Both the position numbers and the translations under genes were made by a program. From Rhytidiadelphus loreus (lineage: Eukaryota > Streptophyta > Bryopsida > Hypnales > Hylocomiaceae), in the NCBI GenBank assembly GCA_947034895.1, contig OX344763.1:63197093-63261092 (forward strand): a stretch of 64,000 nt of DNA, read 5' to 3'. Of this stretch, positions 12,601-25,446 are shown piece after piece. The notes beneath the pieces were generated by a model, which searched no databases, was not told the DNA's origin, and worked only from the letters and a program-made list of their open reading frames with translations. Within the stretch, counting starts at the first letter, position 1; every line of letters starts with the position of its first letter.

Positions 12601-12908
12601 TTACTAATATAATTTCAAATGAAAGATATATTCAATGATAAAGAAATAAGAAAAGAATTTGAAAAACTATAATAAATAAAACACGGCAATATAATAGGAT
12701 ATATATAAATATGATATGTACATTTCATTGTCTTCTAAAACAAAACATATATTTCAAAACATCTATGTAGGAGCAAAGAATAAATTAAAAAAATAAAAAA
12801 TAAAACTTATACCACATAATTTAATATATAAATTCCATCTAATATATAAATGAAGAAGATGGTAAAAACAAAATTAACCAACTCTACACCATAAATTCAC
12901 ATAGAACT

Positions 12909-15769
12909 TTACATATCAAGTGTAGTAGTGTACGAAGCAAGACTTTGGTTGATGACTTCAATTTGAGCCGCTGGAATCTTAATCATGCACTGCATGGTAT
13001 TTCTTCTAATCTGAGACTTCCATGTTGTCATCAAAGCGTTACTTTCCTCCCAAACTGGCGGCTCAGCTTCATCAACCTTCCAACGCAAACCTCTTTCACT
13101 ATCCCACCCACTGTAGTTGTTTTGAATGTCCTCATTTCGGGATGTTGGACGAAAGTATTGAATGAGTATGCAATTTGGTTTCTTAGGATTACAGAAAGGA
13201 TCAGACAAAGCCCTTGCGATCCAAACTGGTTGAGTATCACCATCTGCAGGTTGAATTGCAACAAAGTAGCCTTCGAAGAGATCTCTAGCGACCCTAAAGG
13301 ATGGTTCTAGGCGACCTCGTAAAGGCCCGACGTAGGCGTCATCTTCCTTGAATTCTTCACGAACTTCACCATCTTCATTTAATTCGTCAGCAACAGTTGC
13401 TTCAACACGAGTAGTCGGCCTAAAACCATCCTTTAAAACCAAAGAAGAAGGTACTGGTTCTAGCAATGCTACCTTCACACCACACCAATAGTGTATCAAA
13501 TGCTCATACCGTCTTTGATACTCTCCACTTACATCTGAATCGCACAAGTTCTGCCAATATCTCACGAATCCAGATATTCCTTTCACAATGTCCTCCATGC
13601 CTCTCATTGCCCTCTGCGGAATTGGCAACGGTACCCCACGAGGCCACAAACTCTGTCCTTCAGCATCTTCTTTCCACAACTTAATACCTCTACCTTCTTC
13701 CTCTAGCCATTCTACGTCAGTGCACAATAATTTGTACTTCATGACTAGACACCCCGCCGAATCTAGGTAGAACTTCACTTGTTGTGGCTTGGTGTGTCCA
13801 ATGAGTCTATCATCACCATCAAAAAATGATCCTTCAATAAATCCCTTGAAATCGGGCACCTCTTATATAAGGTGAGGGATAGTGGGAATGGATTCCACAT
13901 CCATGAAGGACTTCATGAGAGTAGGGATTGTTGGAAAACTCTCCTTCTTCAATAGCATGCTCCATCTTCCAAACAATGCATCAATGTCATCATGTGTGTG
14001 GCCAACAATCATGAAATTCACATACACTTCACAAAAAAATTTGTTAGCCACAAGTAGAGACCAAAAACCAAAAACCAATCTGTTTTTGTTGTCCCCTGTG
14101 GTGTTATCCATTCGCACATTAAGAATCGGTGGCAACGGTGATGTAGGAACCAATGTGTCTATGGATGGGGGTAGCAAGGCTTTGCACATCTCTGCGCCTT
14201 TCAAGACCACATCAAACAATGATGTAGACCTTGAATTCATGAACAACTGCCGAAAAGAAGACTTTGGTGGTTGTTTGAGGTCCCGCAACAACTTCGCCAT
14301 TGAACCAATGGTATAATTCGAATTTTGAGGGAAAAGGTCTAAGCTGTAATGTGCATACCGCACATCAATATGACCATGTGCAATCATGCCAGTCATAGAC
14401 AAAGGCAACTTCATAAGGCTATCCAACTCTTTACTCTTATGAGAGAAGACCGGAGAAGCAGTTTTGGCATGATCCATCTTGTCATGCATAATTGTCAAGC
14501 ACTTGTGTGAAAAATTATACGATCGATACCGATTTGCATAGTACAATTCCCTATGTGCTTGAGCAATAGCCACATGTTTGTCAAGTAACAACTGCCACTT
14601 CAAACAAGTTTGTGATCCAGCTAAAGTACCCTTTACAAGCTCTCGTAGTTTGTCACATTTTGCACAACAGGCAAAATTATCTCCAGGCTTCTTTACATCG
14701 TACTTTGGGAACCTGGAAGATGTAATCTTGCTCAAGTTTGATGAAGAGACCTCTTTTAGTCCGAAAGCAACATTGGTTTCATTAATTTTTGCCATCTGTC
14801 CCTTCGATTGAAATGTTACCGGGAGAATCATGGAGACGACCTTGTCTCCTGACTTGAGAGTCCGAGTACGATGTGGCATGTGATCCGCCTCCTTTTCAAG
14901 GATGCACTTCAACGTAGTAGTTGCTTGTTGAGTATGCATCCTAGTCTTCACCAGCCCAGTATTGCCATGAACTGTCGCTTCACGACCGTCCTTCTTATAT
15001 GCTTGGTAGCAGTAGAAGGTAGACTCTGGAACCCCAGAAATAAACATCCAAGCTCGCATGCAAACATCTATCCAATCAATCGTCACCATCCTTCTCCTTG
15101 TAAAGTCACGATGCATTTGTCTATGCACCTCAGTCTTCATAAAAGCTCTGTGCTTAAATGTCAAATTCTGGTACATGCGTTTGGGAAAGGCTCGAATTTT
15201 CTCTCTTGGAAATGGTTGAACGCAATTTCTGCTATAGCAAACCTTGTTTAAAACCACATTAATAGAGTCTTGAGTGAGTAGGCCTCTTGTTTTTATGCAT
15301 GTCTCACGTGGCGGGTTTTGAATCGCACTTGAATACGGTCGAACACATGTTCTCGATGGTGGGTTCAAAAGACTTGCTTGCAAACGATTATAATTATCCC
15401 GGGCTTCATGGTCATACAGAGTTGCTCTTCGGTAATGCACAAGTTTAATTGGCCAAACTATCAATGAGTACACTTGCTCTTCAGGGATGTCCTCCTCAGA
15501 ATACGATTTACAGAGGTGTACAGCCACATGATCATCACCAAGCGGACCATTTGCACCAAGCACCAAGTCCGAGTTGACGCTATGACAGGTACCTTCACCA
15601 ACAAGTATTCCATCCACGTTGTATAGAGTTACACACTTCGTGATCCAAAGGCGAGTAGGTGACGTGGAAGACCTTCGCAAATGGGAACATCAACAAGTGT
15701 TCCATGAGGCACTTGTTCCTCAGTGTCCATGAAGTCCATGTCAGTGACATCCTCAGCCGTGGAATTCAT
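12909..15769 (-). pseudogene. DUF7869-like transposase of element II
   Basis: The minus-strand frame from 15680 to 12909 is open except for one TAA at 13865-13863, after which it continues in the same frame. A plausible ATG lies at 15769 (MNSTAEDVTD), but its frame differs, so a small indel near 15690 or an unseen intron is implied. Order of motifs: TKCVTLYNVDG near the start, CHSVNSDLV, NCVQPFPREK, and a helix-turn-helix-like GVPESTFYCYQ. Then MPHRTRTLKSGDKVV, a CCAKCDKL cysteine group, KMDHAKTASPVFSHKSK, GMIAHGHIDVRYAHYSLD, and finally DNTTGDNKNR and VGHTHDDIDALFGR. The last two acidic blocks resemble the catalytic core of the DUF7869 family, from memory. The region after the stop (GHTKPQQVKFYLD onward) is the usual C-terminal extension. 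It probably mobilised element II when intact. Confidence 0.72.
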
Positions 15770-15900
15770 GATATCTGTATATTACAGTGTCAAAATGAAC
15801 ATTGATAAGAATTGAATTCATATAAAAAGATAATAATAAAGATTCATAATAACAAAGATAACAGCACTATCAAATGAAATGGGACTAAATCTAGGGGCAA

Positions 15901-16594
15901 ATCAGCTTGAGTCGAGCTGATTTGTAGATCCCACATTATATCCAATATTCACTCTAAATCAAAATTAATCAATTCAAAATGATTCCATTATATTGCAGAA
16001 CACCACACTCAATTCCAAATAACTCCATTATTGTATATTGGAGGACAAGAGAAAAAATCCTCAACCAGGACTTGTCAAAACGTAATGTAGGTTCGGAGGC
16101 TTATCAAACAGTTAGAAAAATGCAGTTGTAAGCTGTTTCATATATTTGACACACCTTTACGATGAACAATTATTACCTCTTCTAAACCACATCCTCCAAT
16201 AGCTGTATATCAGCTCGACTCGAGCTGATACGCAATGCCAAATTATTAGTCTCATTTTACACTAGTACACGTTCACCTATTATTCATGAATTTGCATATT
16301 AGCTCGAGTCGAGCTGATTTGCACATTATGTATATAATCCAAAGTCATTCAATATTCTTACAAAGTCTCTCAAGTTTAAACTATTCACAACGCCATGTGT
16401 ATGATACATTTTGACTTTGGAATGAGCTCGCCGATGTTAATTATACAATAATATTTGCAAATCAGCTCGACTCGAGCTGATTAACAATACGATTATGTAT
16501 CATCGGGATGATACCACTATTCACAGGATTTGATATTCCTTCCACATTGGATTTGGATATGTATATACTATACATTAGCTCAAATCGAGCTGAT
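15901..16594. repeat. Cluster of five family II palindromes upstream of the element II transposase
   Basis: Sites at 15901-15921, 16209-16229, 16298-16318, 16461-16481 and 16574-16594 have arms ATCAGCTCGA and TCGAGCTGAT around one base; some begin ATTAGC. They share the CTCGA-TCGAG core with family I but differ in the outer bases. They lie 130-830 bp upstream of the transposase start. The family I array at 1.6-2.4 kb holds the same position relative to its own transposase. Confidence 0.87.
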
Positions 16595-16599
16595 ACGTT

Positions 16600-19500
16600 C
16601 TCCCAAAAATTCTACATTAAATATATTTCTATTAATAGGTCCCTTGTTTTGCAGCGCAATAAACGGAGTTACGTTCACACTACAATAATTCAAATCTGAA
16701 GGTATTTGCTTGGAGAGACGTCCTAACTGAAGATGACATCAAAAAATCCTTACAAAGTGAGTACAACATCATAATCGTTCCTGAAATTCACAGAATAGAA
16801 GTATGCACATCAATATGAATAAGAATTCAGCGAACACAAATCTCAAAAACAATTCTGCGAATTTCATGAATGTAAAAAAGTGCACTAACTAAGGACTTCG
16901 GTACGACTTACAGTAATCGAAGTGCGGTGAAGCAATTCCTCTTTGAATGTGATGGAATACAAAGCAATGTCCTCCTAAAGACCTCCTTCTAGCCTCCTAA
17001 AGACATACACAAAACCAATCATGACAAGTTGAATACAATCTAGAAAGAAGAAATGCGCACACATGTTCATACAATTGAAGAAGAAAGGGGAAATGAGGTT
17101 TGGAGGTGCGGTGATGACGTACACCTCAATGTATGGCGGGAAGAAAAATGCGCCATCTTCATGAACGTTTTGAAATGAGAATTTCTAAAAGTCGGGATCC
17201 CTGAATACCGTGGGCCTTCCCACCTTTACCCCACAAAACGACATAAAATGATGAGTACAGTAGTTGACCCCACGAAAAATGTGGTGTCACCAAGGTTGAT
17301 GACATTCTTTTTATAAGAAAATGTTCACTTTTCCTAATTGTCGTGGCTTTACTTTAGGTCCGCGGCCTCTTGGTTAACTACAACGTCAATATAATGGAAT
17401 CTTGAAATTACATGTATTAAAAGCAATATTGCAATTGCCCACGACAGCCTTTTCAATTTTTAGTAAGCTGGAATATCTTTGGTCCAACTTTTAAGAAAAT
17501 CAGAACCTTTCGGGATACTCCCCTCCAAAAAAATTCGAAACAATCCAAATCTTGTCCAAATAAATCGATAATGAAGGGTTTGCAGTGACTTTTACTAGTT
17601 ACTGGATTAGGGTATAGGGTTTAGGATTTAGGGTTTAGGGTTTGGAGTTAGGGCTTCTCATTGTTTTGGATTGGCTTTGGAAATTATCAAAACACTTGCA
17701 TACTACAATAAAAACACAATTTAGGGGTTAAGAAAAAATTAGAAATTGAGCGAGAAAAGCTTTGAAACAAATAAATGCAAGAAATACTCCTTTTCAATAG
17801 TCAAAGTTCATTTTTATTTCTTCCATTATATTTAGTTAATCAATAAAGCATTGCAAGAAGTATGAGTGCTCATGCTTCAAAGACGTCAGCATTACTACGA
17901 ATTTCAATCTAGACATTATAATTTCTTTTCTTTATCCAATGATTTTTCGAACACGGAATTCCACAAATTTTGATCATACATAGAGAGGGTGATTTACTAT
18001 TCAATTTCATATGTAATGATAGAGCTTCTATCCAAACAAACAAGTGTTTTTGTTATTGATTATTCTCCTCTACACTGGTAGAAAAAGATAAATCAATCAA
18101 CTTCTGGAATACAAAGCAACCAACTCAACAATTAAAAAAAATATGCACTTGGTGGTCACTTTGAATGACCTTGTACGTGGAAGTAAATTTCGCATGAACA
18201 ACCTTGTTTGGTACTTTAATGACCAAAAAAATATAATGTTATGAAATTCACGCAAAAAATAATGGGAAACATGTTGTGCAAGTTGTAATTATTCCTAAAC
18301 TCATGAATTCAAAAATATATGCACTTGGTGGTCACTTTGAATGACCTTATACGTGAAAGTAAAAATTAGGACAATCTACATTGCCCTCCATGAACTTTGC
18401 TGTGCATAATGTCTTTAAAGAACACAAAGTCATGAAATTCAAAGTTGACCCTGTACATGAAATTATAATTTACAGATACGAATGAGTCATTTTACATTAT
18501 AATTCCGAAATACTAAAATTGAAATTCATGTGAAAACCTACTACATGAACCAAGTAGTTGGAATGATGCCAAATGAATTATGTTTGGTAAATGTCATTAT
18601 TTAATGTTATACAATATAAAACCAAAAATGATTTCCAAGGTCACCAACATATTAACTGTTTAATTTTGTCATAATATTGTGGTTGCCTCTGTCATAAGAT
18701 AGTTAAACATCAACCAATTGCTTCTTTGATATGGGAAATCTGATTCTGTATAAACAGTAGTGAAGTTAGTCATTAAAGCACCCTCGTGCAGTGCAAGCAT
18801 ATTAGGGTAGCACGTAGAGAATTCTTTTAAGTTCATGAAAGATAGACAAAAAAAACTATCCATGCAAGAAAAAAGTGCAACTATGCGTCTTAGCTCCAAA
18901 TTTGGTATGAGATGAATTTTTCTTTGACAATAGCATTACATCCAATGTTGAATGTTTTAGAATTTTATTGCTTGAAGGTTGAACTGAAGTTGAATGATTC
19001 GTTTAGTCAAAAAAAAAATGCTTCAATCTATGGATTGTACTATTACTTGCTTTAAGTTTATTTGTATGTACGAGAAGGTCAGTGTAGGTATTTATTAAAG
19101 GATATTTGCGAAGGTGGTCCACAAATATCGGTCTCGGTATGAGCAGGTCAACAATATACACTGCAGGTTCGGAGTAGCCAATTCAATTCTAGGCATAATA
19201 CTGGATAGGTTCGGGAATCATGGACTAGTGTTTTTTTTTTGGCGATGAAAAGACTAAAAGTACAAGAAAAAATCTTCCGCACTAGGCACTAGCACCCTAG
19301 AAAAATTTGGAGACAAAAAAGGTAGAAAAGCCAAATCTAAATCTTAGATCACATCCTAATAGCTAATGTGTCAACCATGAATACTATGATTTGCCACTTT
19401 GTTGCCACCTTTGTAGATGTTGATTCAACAATTTTTCATATTTTGTCACCTAAAATATAACAAAGTTAAATATATGAATACAAATTGTAGCCACATATAC

Positions 19501-19980
19501 GCAAGTACCTTCATTGTATTCATTGTATACAGGTGGTGTAATCATAAAACATCAAGGTTGCACCACAAACTACTGAAATAATTGTCGTCCTACTTATTGC
19601 TATTGAAGGACTAATGAAGACTTTGATAAGCATTGCCATGTTCATGTGTTTTGACACAAGTGTGGCATGGTTGTTTTAGAAGTAATGATTTTTATGCATT
19701 TTGGAAATGTGGATTCAAGAATTATGCATTATGTATAGCAAGTTCTTTAAGGGTTAATTTGGTTCTTTTTCATTTTGCATCATTCTTTGAAATCTGGTTG
19801 CCTTTTATTGCACTAGTCTGTCTAAGAGCTGAAATTGACAAAGATGTTTTTTTAGGTTTTGTTTTGAAGGCATACAACTCACAAAGTTTCCTAACTTGAA
19901 GCAAAAATGTACACCAAAAATAAATTTGGAAGCACCTAACATCATCCACATTTATTAAAATTAAAAAAAAAACACTGATT
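16600..19980. other. AT-rich non-coding part of element II
   Basis: No gene is supported. Short open frames lack any domain. A telobox run lies at 17606-17645. A diverged direct duplication near 18140-18175 and 18305-18345 shares ATATGCACTTGGTGGTCACT, followed by TTGAATGACC. Confidence 0.55.
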
Positions 19981-21950
19981 CCGGACAGGTTCGGGTATTG
20001 TGGTCCATCCGGGTATTCCAGACACGTCCGGATATACTGGACAGGTCCGGGTACACAGAGCTAGGGTTTGGCGCACATTTTTTTTTTCTTCTTGTTTTCT
20101 TGCACACTTTTCCTCACAGTGTTTCCTATTTAGGTTATTGTGGTGTTCCCGTATACCTGTTGTTTTCGTATACCCTTGTGATTCTGTATACTCCTGTTTT
20201 CGTGCATGCTTGTGAGCGTTACGGTTTGGCTTCTTCAGTTTTTCTTCGAATCTTCAACGTGGACATTCTGCTGCGGTTTCCGTATACTCGTGTTTTCGTG
20301 CATGCTTCCGATCGTTAGGTTTAGGGTTCGATTTCTTGGAGCCTTAGCGTTTGCGAGCATTACGTTAGGGTTCTTGGAGCCTCAGCATTCTTGGAGCCTC
20401 AGTGTTACGGTTTGGCTTCTTCTTTGGGTAGAACGTTGGGTTAGGGTTTGATTTCTTCTTCGGGTATTCTACGCAGACCTTCTACTGCGAATGGTGGTGG
20501 CCACTTTCGAAGGACGGTGTCGACTTGAGGAGGAGGAGCGTAGACGGAGGTTTAGGAGCGCAGACAGAGGAGGAGCACAGACGGAGATTTAGGAGTGCAG
20601 ATGGAGGAAAAGAAGGAGGTCACCATCGGAGCGCAGGTCAGTTTTGTGTTTTTTGTTTCAATTGTGTGTGCGGGGGATTGATTCCTTGGCGGTGTGTGCG
20701 GGGGATTTATTGCTGGGCTGTGATTGATTACTGGGCTGTGGGGGGGGATTGAATGTGTGTGCACGGGATTGATTGTTGGGCTGTGATTGCTTGCTGGGCT
20801 GTGGAGAGGGGATTGAATGTGTGTGCAAGGGATTGATTGTTGGGCTGGGGGGGGATTGATTGCTGGGGTTTGTGGGCTGTGTGGGGGGGGGATTCAATGT
20901 GTTGGTTTAGGGTTTGCTTCTATGTCTTGAAAGGGATAAACACTACCTGACCTAGGGCTCAGGTGCATTGGGGTCGCCCCTAAACCCTGAAACACCTGCC
21001 ATAGTGTAGCTCTCACGAACTGTTCATTCACAGTCAAGTTTCTTTGATGTTATCGCAATTGCTGTGAACGTCTTGTGTTGTAGGAGTTGACTAAAGGGAT
21101 AGCAATGTGTTAGTAGTTTCCAATATTACAATGTATGTTTTGGTGGATCTTTTTTCCAATTTAAAGTTCGTGGGCGTTGAATTTTGATTGGTTCCAAATG
21201 TTGCGCATTTAGTTTCAATTTCTGGACGTTGTATGACCTTCTATTATAATGTGTGATCGCTTGTGAAGCTCTTAGGGTTTTCAATGTGGCCTTGTATTGT
21301 GTAGTTTTGCAATTTCTTGGTTTGGTGATTTTGCAATTTCTTGGTTTCGTGGTTTTACAATTTCTGTGTGTCCGTGAATGTGTGATTTTTTGATTGTCTG
21401 ATTTAATAATGTTTCAGGGTTTGAATATGTGAGTTTGTCAAGTGTGAATGTGTGATTTTCGTTGTAACAGTGTGAGTTTCTTTGTGAATTCAAAGTTGGT
21501 TTCTGAAATGTATGATTGTGCGAATTCTAGAAGTATGATTCTGTGAACTCTAGAATTGTGCAAGAGTTCATATGAGCTTCTGTATTTATTTAATAGCATG
21601 TTTTTTATGAATGTTGAGTGCTAAATTTGTTGTGGATCTTGAAAATGTGGCAGGATTTAGAGCTCCATTTGTCTTCTGAGTATTTGAAGATTGACAGAGA
21701 AGGATATTTCTTGCTAAGTTTGCACGTGAGTTACAATTCTCATTTGTCAAGCAAATTTTGAAACTATACAATGTATAGCTTAGGGTACTACACGTAGGGT
21801 TTAGTGTCAATGGTTCAGCCTGCCACTTTAGGGTCTTTTACTAAAGGCTTAGGTTTTAGGGTTTAGGGTTTCCAGTCCTAAATGGATCTAAACGTGGTAC
21901 GAAAACAAAAACAGTCTCCGAACCCTAAACCCTAAATCCTACTGGTGGAT
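19980..21950 (+). promoter_or_regulatory. Leader-like region of the element II module
   Basis: T-rich and GGGTT-rich sequence with several TTAGGGTTT strings resembles the leader at 7.94-9.06 kb. It includes a GGGATTGATTG-type minisatellite (20680-20905, about 64-bp period) and telobox strings in opposite orientation at 21851-21870 and 21921-21938. Open frames read repeats and are not taken as genes. No ParB-like coding sequence is found between here and the MTase-like gene. Confidence 0.4.
20680..20905. repeat. G-rich minisatellite, about 64-bp period
   Basis: Units contain GATTGAATGTGTGTGCA and TTGTTGGGCTG. The former recurs at 20747 and 20811. Copies are imperfect and drift into G runs at the right edge. 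Confidence 0.7.
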
Positions 21951-22045
21951 GTCACAAAGTCTAGACAAGCATATTCTGCCTACAATAGCCACTCTCGAAT
22001 CCACCACAGACAATTACATGATAAAGAACACACCAGCCACTGCAT

Positions 22046-22058
22046 ATCAGCTCGATTC
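22046..22058. repeat. Family II half-palindrome before the MTase-like gene
   Basis: ATCAGCTCGATTC is present but the right arm is lost (TACCGAACG follows). It lies about 43 bp upstream of the MTase-like frame. Confidence 0.6.
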
Positions 22059-22100
22059 TACCGAACGTAAGACTCCGACAAGAATACTCATTCCGAATGG

Positions 22101-23843
22101 ATGAAGTATGCATGGATGTCGGATACTCCAACGAGAATGGGGCTTGGTGTGATTGATTTTCGGAACTTGCCGGGGATTGAAAAGAAGGACAAGTCAACTG
22201 TCGATAATCCATTCTTTGTCAAAGTCATTGCATCCTTGTGCAAGGCTAAGCAGCCATTACTTGACGAAGTTCTGTCGTGGCTCTTCATCTGCGCAGATGA
22301 AAAAGAACAAGCTCAAGTACTGAAATTCATGGAATCGAATGAGGTGCTAAGCTCGTATACTGTTGATTTTTCATTGTACAGCGCGGGTAAGATTGAACGA
22401 TTATGCGATCTTCCAGCATCAAAGATGCCTAAGAAAGTGTTTCTCATGTTTTTACAATGCGCCAACAACACAAATCTTGTCGAAATTCTTGAAGAATTTG
22501 TGTGCCCTGATACTACTCGTTACATGAAGGCAAAAGCATACAGCGAGCTTGAATACCATATTTACAATACGGAATTACACATGGACTTTTATCTATGGCT
22601 CATAAAAAAGTTCAACAACCCAGACATGTGCGTATTCTCAGGATTCGCGGAAGGCAAATTTGCATGTGCAGCATTGGTATGAACAAGCTATGAAATTGAG
22701 GTTTCACCCCTTATTATTCTGCAATTGAATAGACGTTATGCTCATATGTATGATCAGCTCGATTCGAGATGATTTGGTAGGCGGATCTTCACGTAGTCTG
22801 ACAATCTGAATTTGTGCGTGTAGATGAGCTCGGTCGATGTTTACGCATCTAGTCCATCCAAACTCGCATCCTGGTGGTCTGACATCTGTACCAAGGGATT
22901 GACTTTAGATAAGTCAATTTTTTTGGAGAGCGGGTATCGTGTAAAAGCACCCACCATTCCTCCTGGATCACAGACCCCTTCATCGTCACGTCGTATACTG
23001 CGGTCTAGTCAGGAGTCGCCTCGCACTCAGCTAAGGAGGCCGCCTGCTCCGGTAGTCGACGAAGTAGAAGAGTTATCCTTGGATGACGGTGATGATGCAG
23101 ACGATAGAGAGGACCTCAATGTAATGGAGGTCGAATGGTTGGATGATATGCCAACACCTACAAGTCGCATGCTCGGAGATGTCCTTGGATCCTCTAGTTC
23201 CTCGATGCTACCTCCGACATCACAGACACCATCTGGGGGGCCGTAGAGGAAGAAGAAATGTGATACCATCACCAACGTTGTGAAGCAGATGGTTGATATG
23301 AATCAGAGAAATTCAGAGGCGATCAAGAGAATGCAGGAGCTGAACGAGGTGTCACAGAAACAAACAGAGCTTGTTTGGGCGACATTGCGAGCCAAACAGG
23401 CCGAAGAGTGTCAATTGAACATGGAGATGCATAAGAGCACTCAAGCGTGGATGTAGAGGGAGTCACAACAGAATAGGGACTTCTTCCAAGCCCTATTGGA
23501 CAGGAATGTGGTTCCACTGATTGCTTCAATTGCGCCGCCCAAATCGTCAGTGCAGTTGTTGCTTGGGGGACAACGAACTACATCCAACGTTAGTGGTGCA
23601 TCAAGTCATCCGGAGCCACTGAGACAATCTCCACCGCTGCCTACCAATGCCCCACATTCACCACCTCTTCCTCCTATGGAAGATCCATCTCCAAATGAGC
23701 TCGTAGGTGGATTGGAGGTGCCGTCATCCTCCTTAGCGGAAGTTGCCGTGGTTGGGTACAACCTGACCGTGGATGCTTCCAACGTGGAAGTCGGAAGTAG
23801 TGTGCAACCCGCCGATGATCCACTAGCAGGTTGTGTCCAATGA
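22101..23843 (+). pseudogene. MTase-fold protein with coiled-coil tail, element II
   Basis: Exon 1 (22101-22676) has the order of a beta-class N6/N4 DNA methyltransferase. A motif IV position reads GVIDFRNLP in place of DPPY. A strand with SWLFICADEKEQ and a YILFAR-like KVFLMFLQC follow. At the end is MDFYLWLIKKFNNPDMCVFS, leading to FAEGKFACAAL where DPFxGxG is usual. Both catalytic and SAM motifs are therefore altered. A GT-AG intron (22677-22823) carries a family II palindrome. Exon 2 (from 22824) encodes ASSPSKLASWW, a Ser/Pro linker, an acidic patch (EVEWLDDMPTP) and a coiled coil rich in Q, E and K. Stops at 23244-23246 (TAG) and 23454-23456 (TAG) align with glutamine codons in the copy at 57.3-55.5 kb. 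The MTase assignment is at fold level, by eye. Confidence 0.6.
22753..22773. repeat. Family II palindrome in the MTase-gene intron (element II)
   Basis: ATCAGCTCGA-T-TCGAGATGAT lies within intron 22677-22823. The inverted copy has a perfect site in the same intron at 56655-56675, and element I has two family I sites in its equivalent intron. Confidence 0.88.
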
Positions 23844-23866
23844 TCACCTGTTCATTGTTTTGTAGT

Positions 23867-23887
23867 TTCAGCTTGAATCGAGCTGAT
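23867..23887. repeat. Family II palindrome between the MTase-like and HAD genes
   Basis: TTCAGCTTGA-A-TCGAGCTGAT lies 24 bp after the stop of the MTase-like gene and about 180 bp before the HAD gene. The inverted copy carries the matching site at 55525-55545. A weaker half-site is near 25264-25284, after the HAD gene. Confidence 0.8.
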
Positions 23888-24069
23888 TTGAGTGGTTGTA
23901 CGGCAGGTGTAGAGTTTTATAGATATAGCATTCATTTTTGACAAACCACCATACCCAAGGGTGTGGGACCTAGAGTTCAGATGTTTTGATCTCAATTTTG
24001 TATACTTAAACTCATTTGAGAGCATATAATATATGATTTTCTCACGGACCATTATGTACTCTATATTCA

Positions 24070-25094
24070 ATGGCAGGCCCTCTGAATCTTCCAAATGTGA
24101 CTGATTATTGTCAATCTCCCTGCATTCAGTCTAGCATGCAAGCTCCTCCGGATCTGTTGAACATCAATGATATCTCAGCACTCACTAACTGCTCCAATGA
24201 ACTTATCATCCAAACTTGTGATTTGGATAATGCACCTGCTAGACTTGTAGATGCGCATCACTCTTCGGGTTCCTCGGAGAGGAAGGTACAATAACCTCCT
24301 ACGATTTTATCTGCTCTAGGATATTTTGTCATCGCGTTATGTTGTCAATCGCCTTTGATGTCTTCTATTATTTGTTTCTCGTGTACGTAGGAAACCAATA
24401 TCCTGATTGTAATTGGCTCCGCAATTCGTCCGTTTCTTAGCAGGAATGCGATCCTAAAGTAGCTCTTGAGGAAACCTTTGAGACCATCCATCATCCATTG
24501 AGGTCCGGGGTGGTGAACAAGTGGGTCAACGTCGTCCTGGACCTCAATGGGATTCTATGTGTAGCCGAAGATTGGAAGTCCAAGGGGCCGGTGGCACAGT
24601 TCAACCACTACTCTGAGCCGCATTCTGCGACTGTTGCCGCGATTGTGGGGCCGAAGGCGGTGTACGTCCAGCCCAATTGCTCTACGTTTCTAATTGAGTT
24701 AGAGAAGATTGCGTTTGTTTCAGTGTGGAGCTCCATGAAGAAATCCACCACTGATGAGATTTCCAAGTACCTATTCCGTGATGGAATAATGCCCATTCAT
24801 ATTTTGGGACAGGACTCCTGCAAAACTGTTAAGGTCAAAGATAGGGCCGGAAGATTGACATCCTATAAGGAACCAGGGACTCAGAAGGATTTGTTCCTTA
24901 AGAATATGGATTCACTCCTCTCGGGGTTCCGAGGGTGGTTTACTTGCGAGAATACCATTATAGTGGACGATAGCCCCCGAAAGCACATCATGAACAAGCC
25001 GGAGAATGTAATACTTCTGGATTCATGGTCAAATCGGGGAAATAGGGACAAGGACTCATTTCTCATAAATGTCCTATTACCCTGGTTCAAATGA
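24070..25094 (+). CDS. NIF/FCP1-type HAD protein of element II, apparently intact
   Basis: Exon 1 is 24070-24285 (MAGPLNLPNV...), then a GT-AG intron 24286-24443, then exon 2 24444-25094. Joined in phase 0 this gives about 288 residues with no internal stop. The domain has HAD motif I as VVLDLNGILC, a motif II position VSVWSSMKK, a helical cap stretch, and motif IV as TIIVDDSPRKH, then LLDSWSN and a C-terminal PWFK. This order is that of the FCP1/SCP (NLI-interacting factor) phosphatases of Ser/Thr residues in RNA polymerase II tails. The second Asp of DxDxT is replaced by Asn, as in some plant members with D-x-NG, so catalysis is uncertain. It is the only gene of the module that is still open while its neighbours carry stops. 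A paralogue is at 29069-29854. Confidence 0.7.
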
Positions 25095-25446
25095 TTGCAT
25101 GTGAACCGCAGTGAGGGGCTAAGGTCTTTCTAGTCGAATGGTCTTGGGAGAATTGGGTGTAGAATGCTCTGCGATGAAGGGGGGCGGCGGGAGTATGACA
25201 GGCTCTTGGAAGTAGTTCGTAGGTTGGCTAGTGTTAGTTAGTGCTAAGCTTAGAGATATGTAGTTCAAATTGGGTCGAGCTGATGTGTGATACATTGTTG
25301 TACCTTGACGTATCTTTTCGCACTCATTGTACCTCATTGTTCCTCTACGAATGGGTGGAATGTGGATTTACTAATTTACACTTGTTGCAATCCAAACGGC
25401 CAGCACGTCCACGTCCCCCGCATTACATGGTCACCTCCAATGCCAT

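Noticed and set aside
23244..23456. Possible variant genetic code with TAG read as glutamine
   Set aside because: Both TAGs align with CAG in the second copy, which fits either idea. But TGA and TAA also occur in frame in the same elements, and a TAA in the second copy aligns with an Arg codon. Decay explains all of them.
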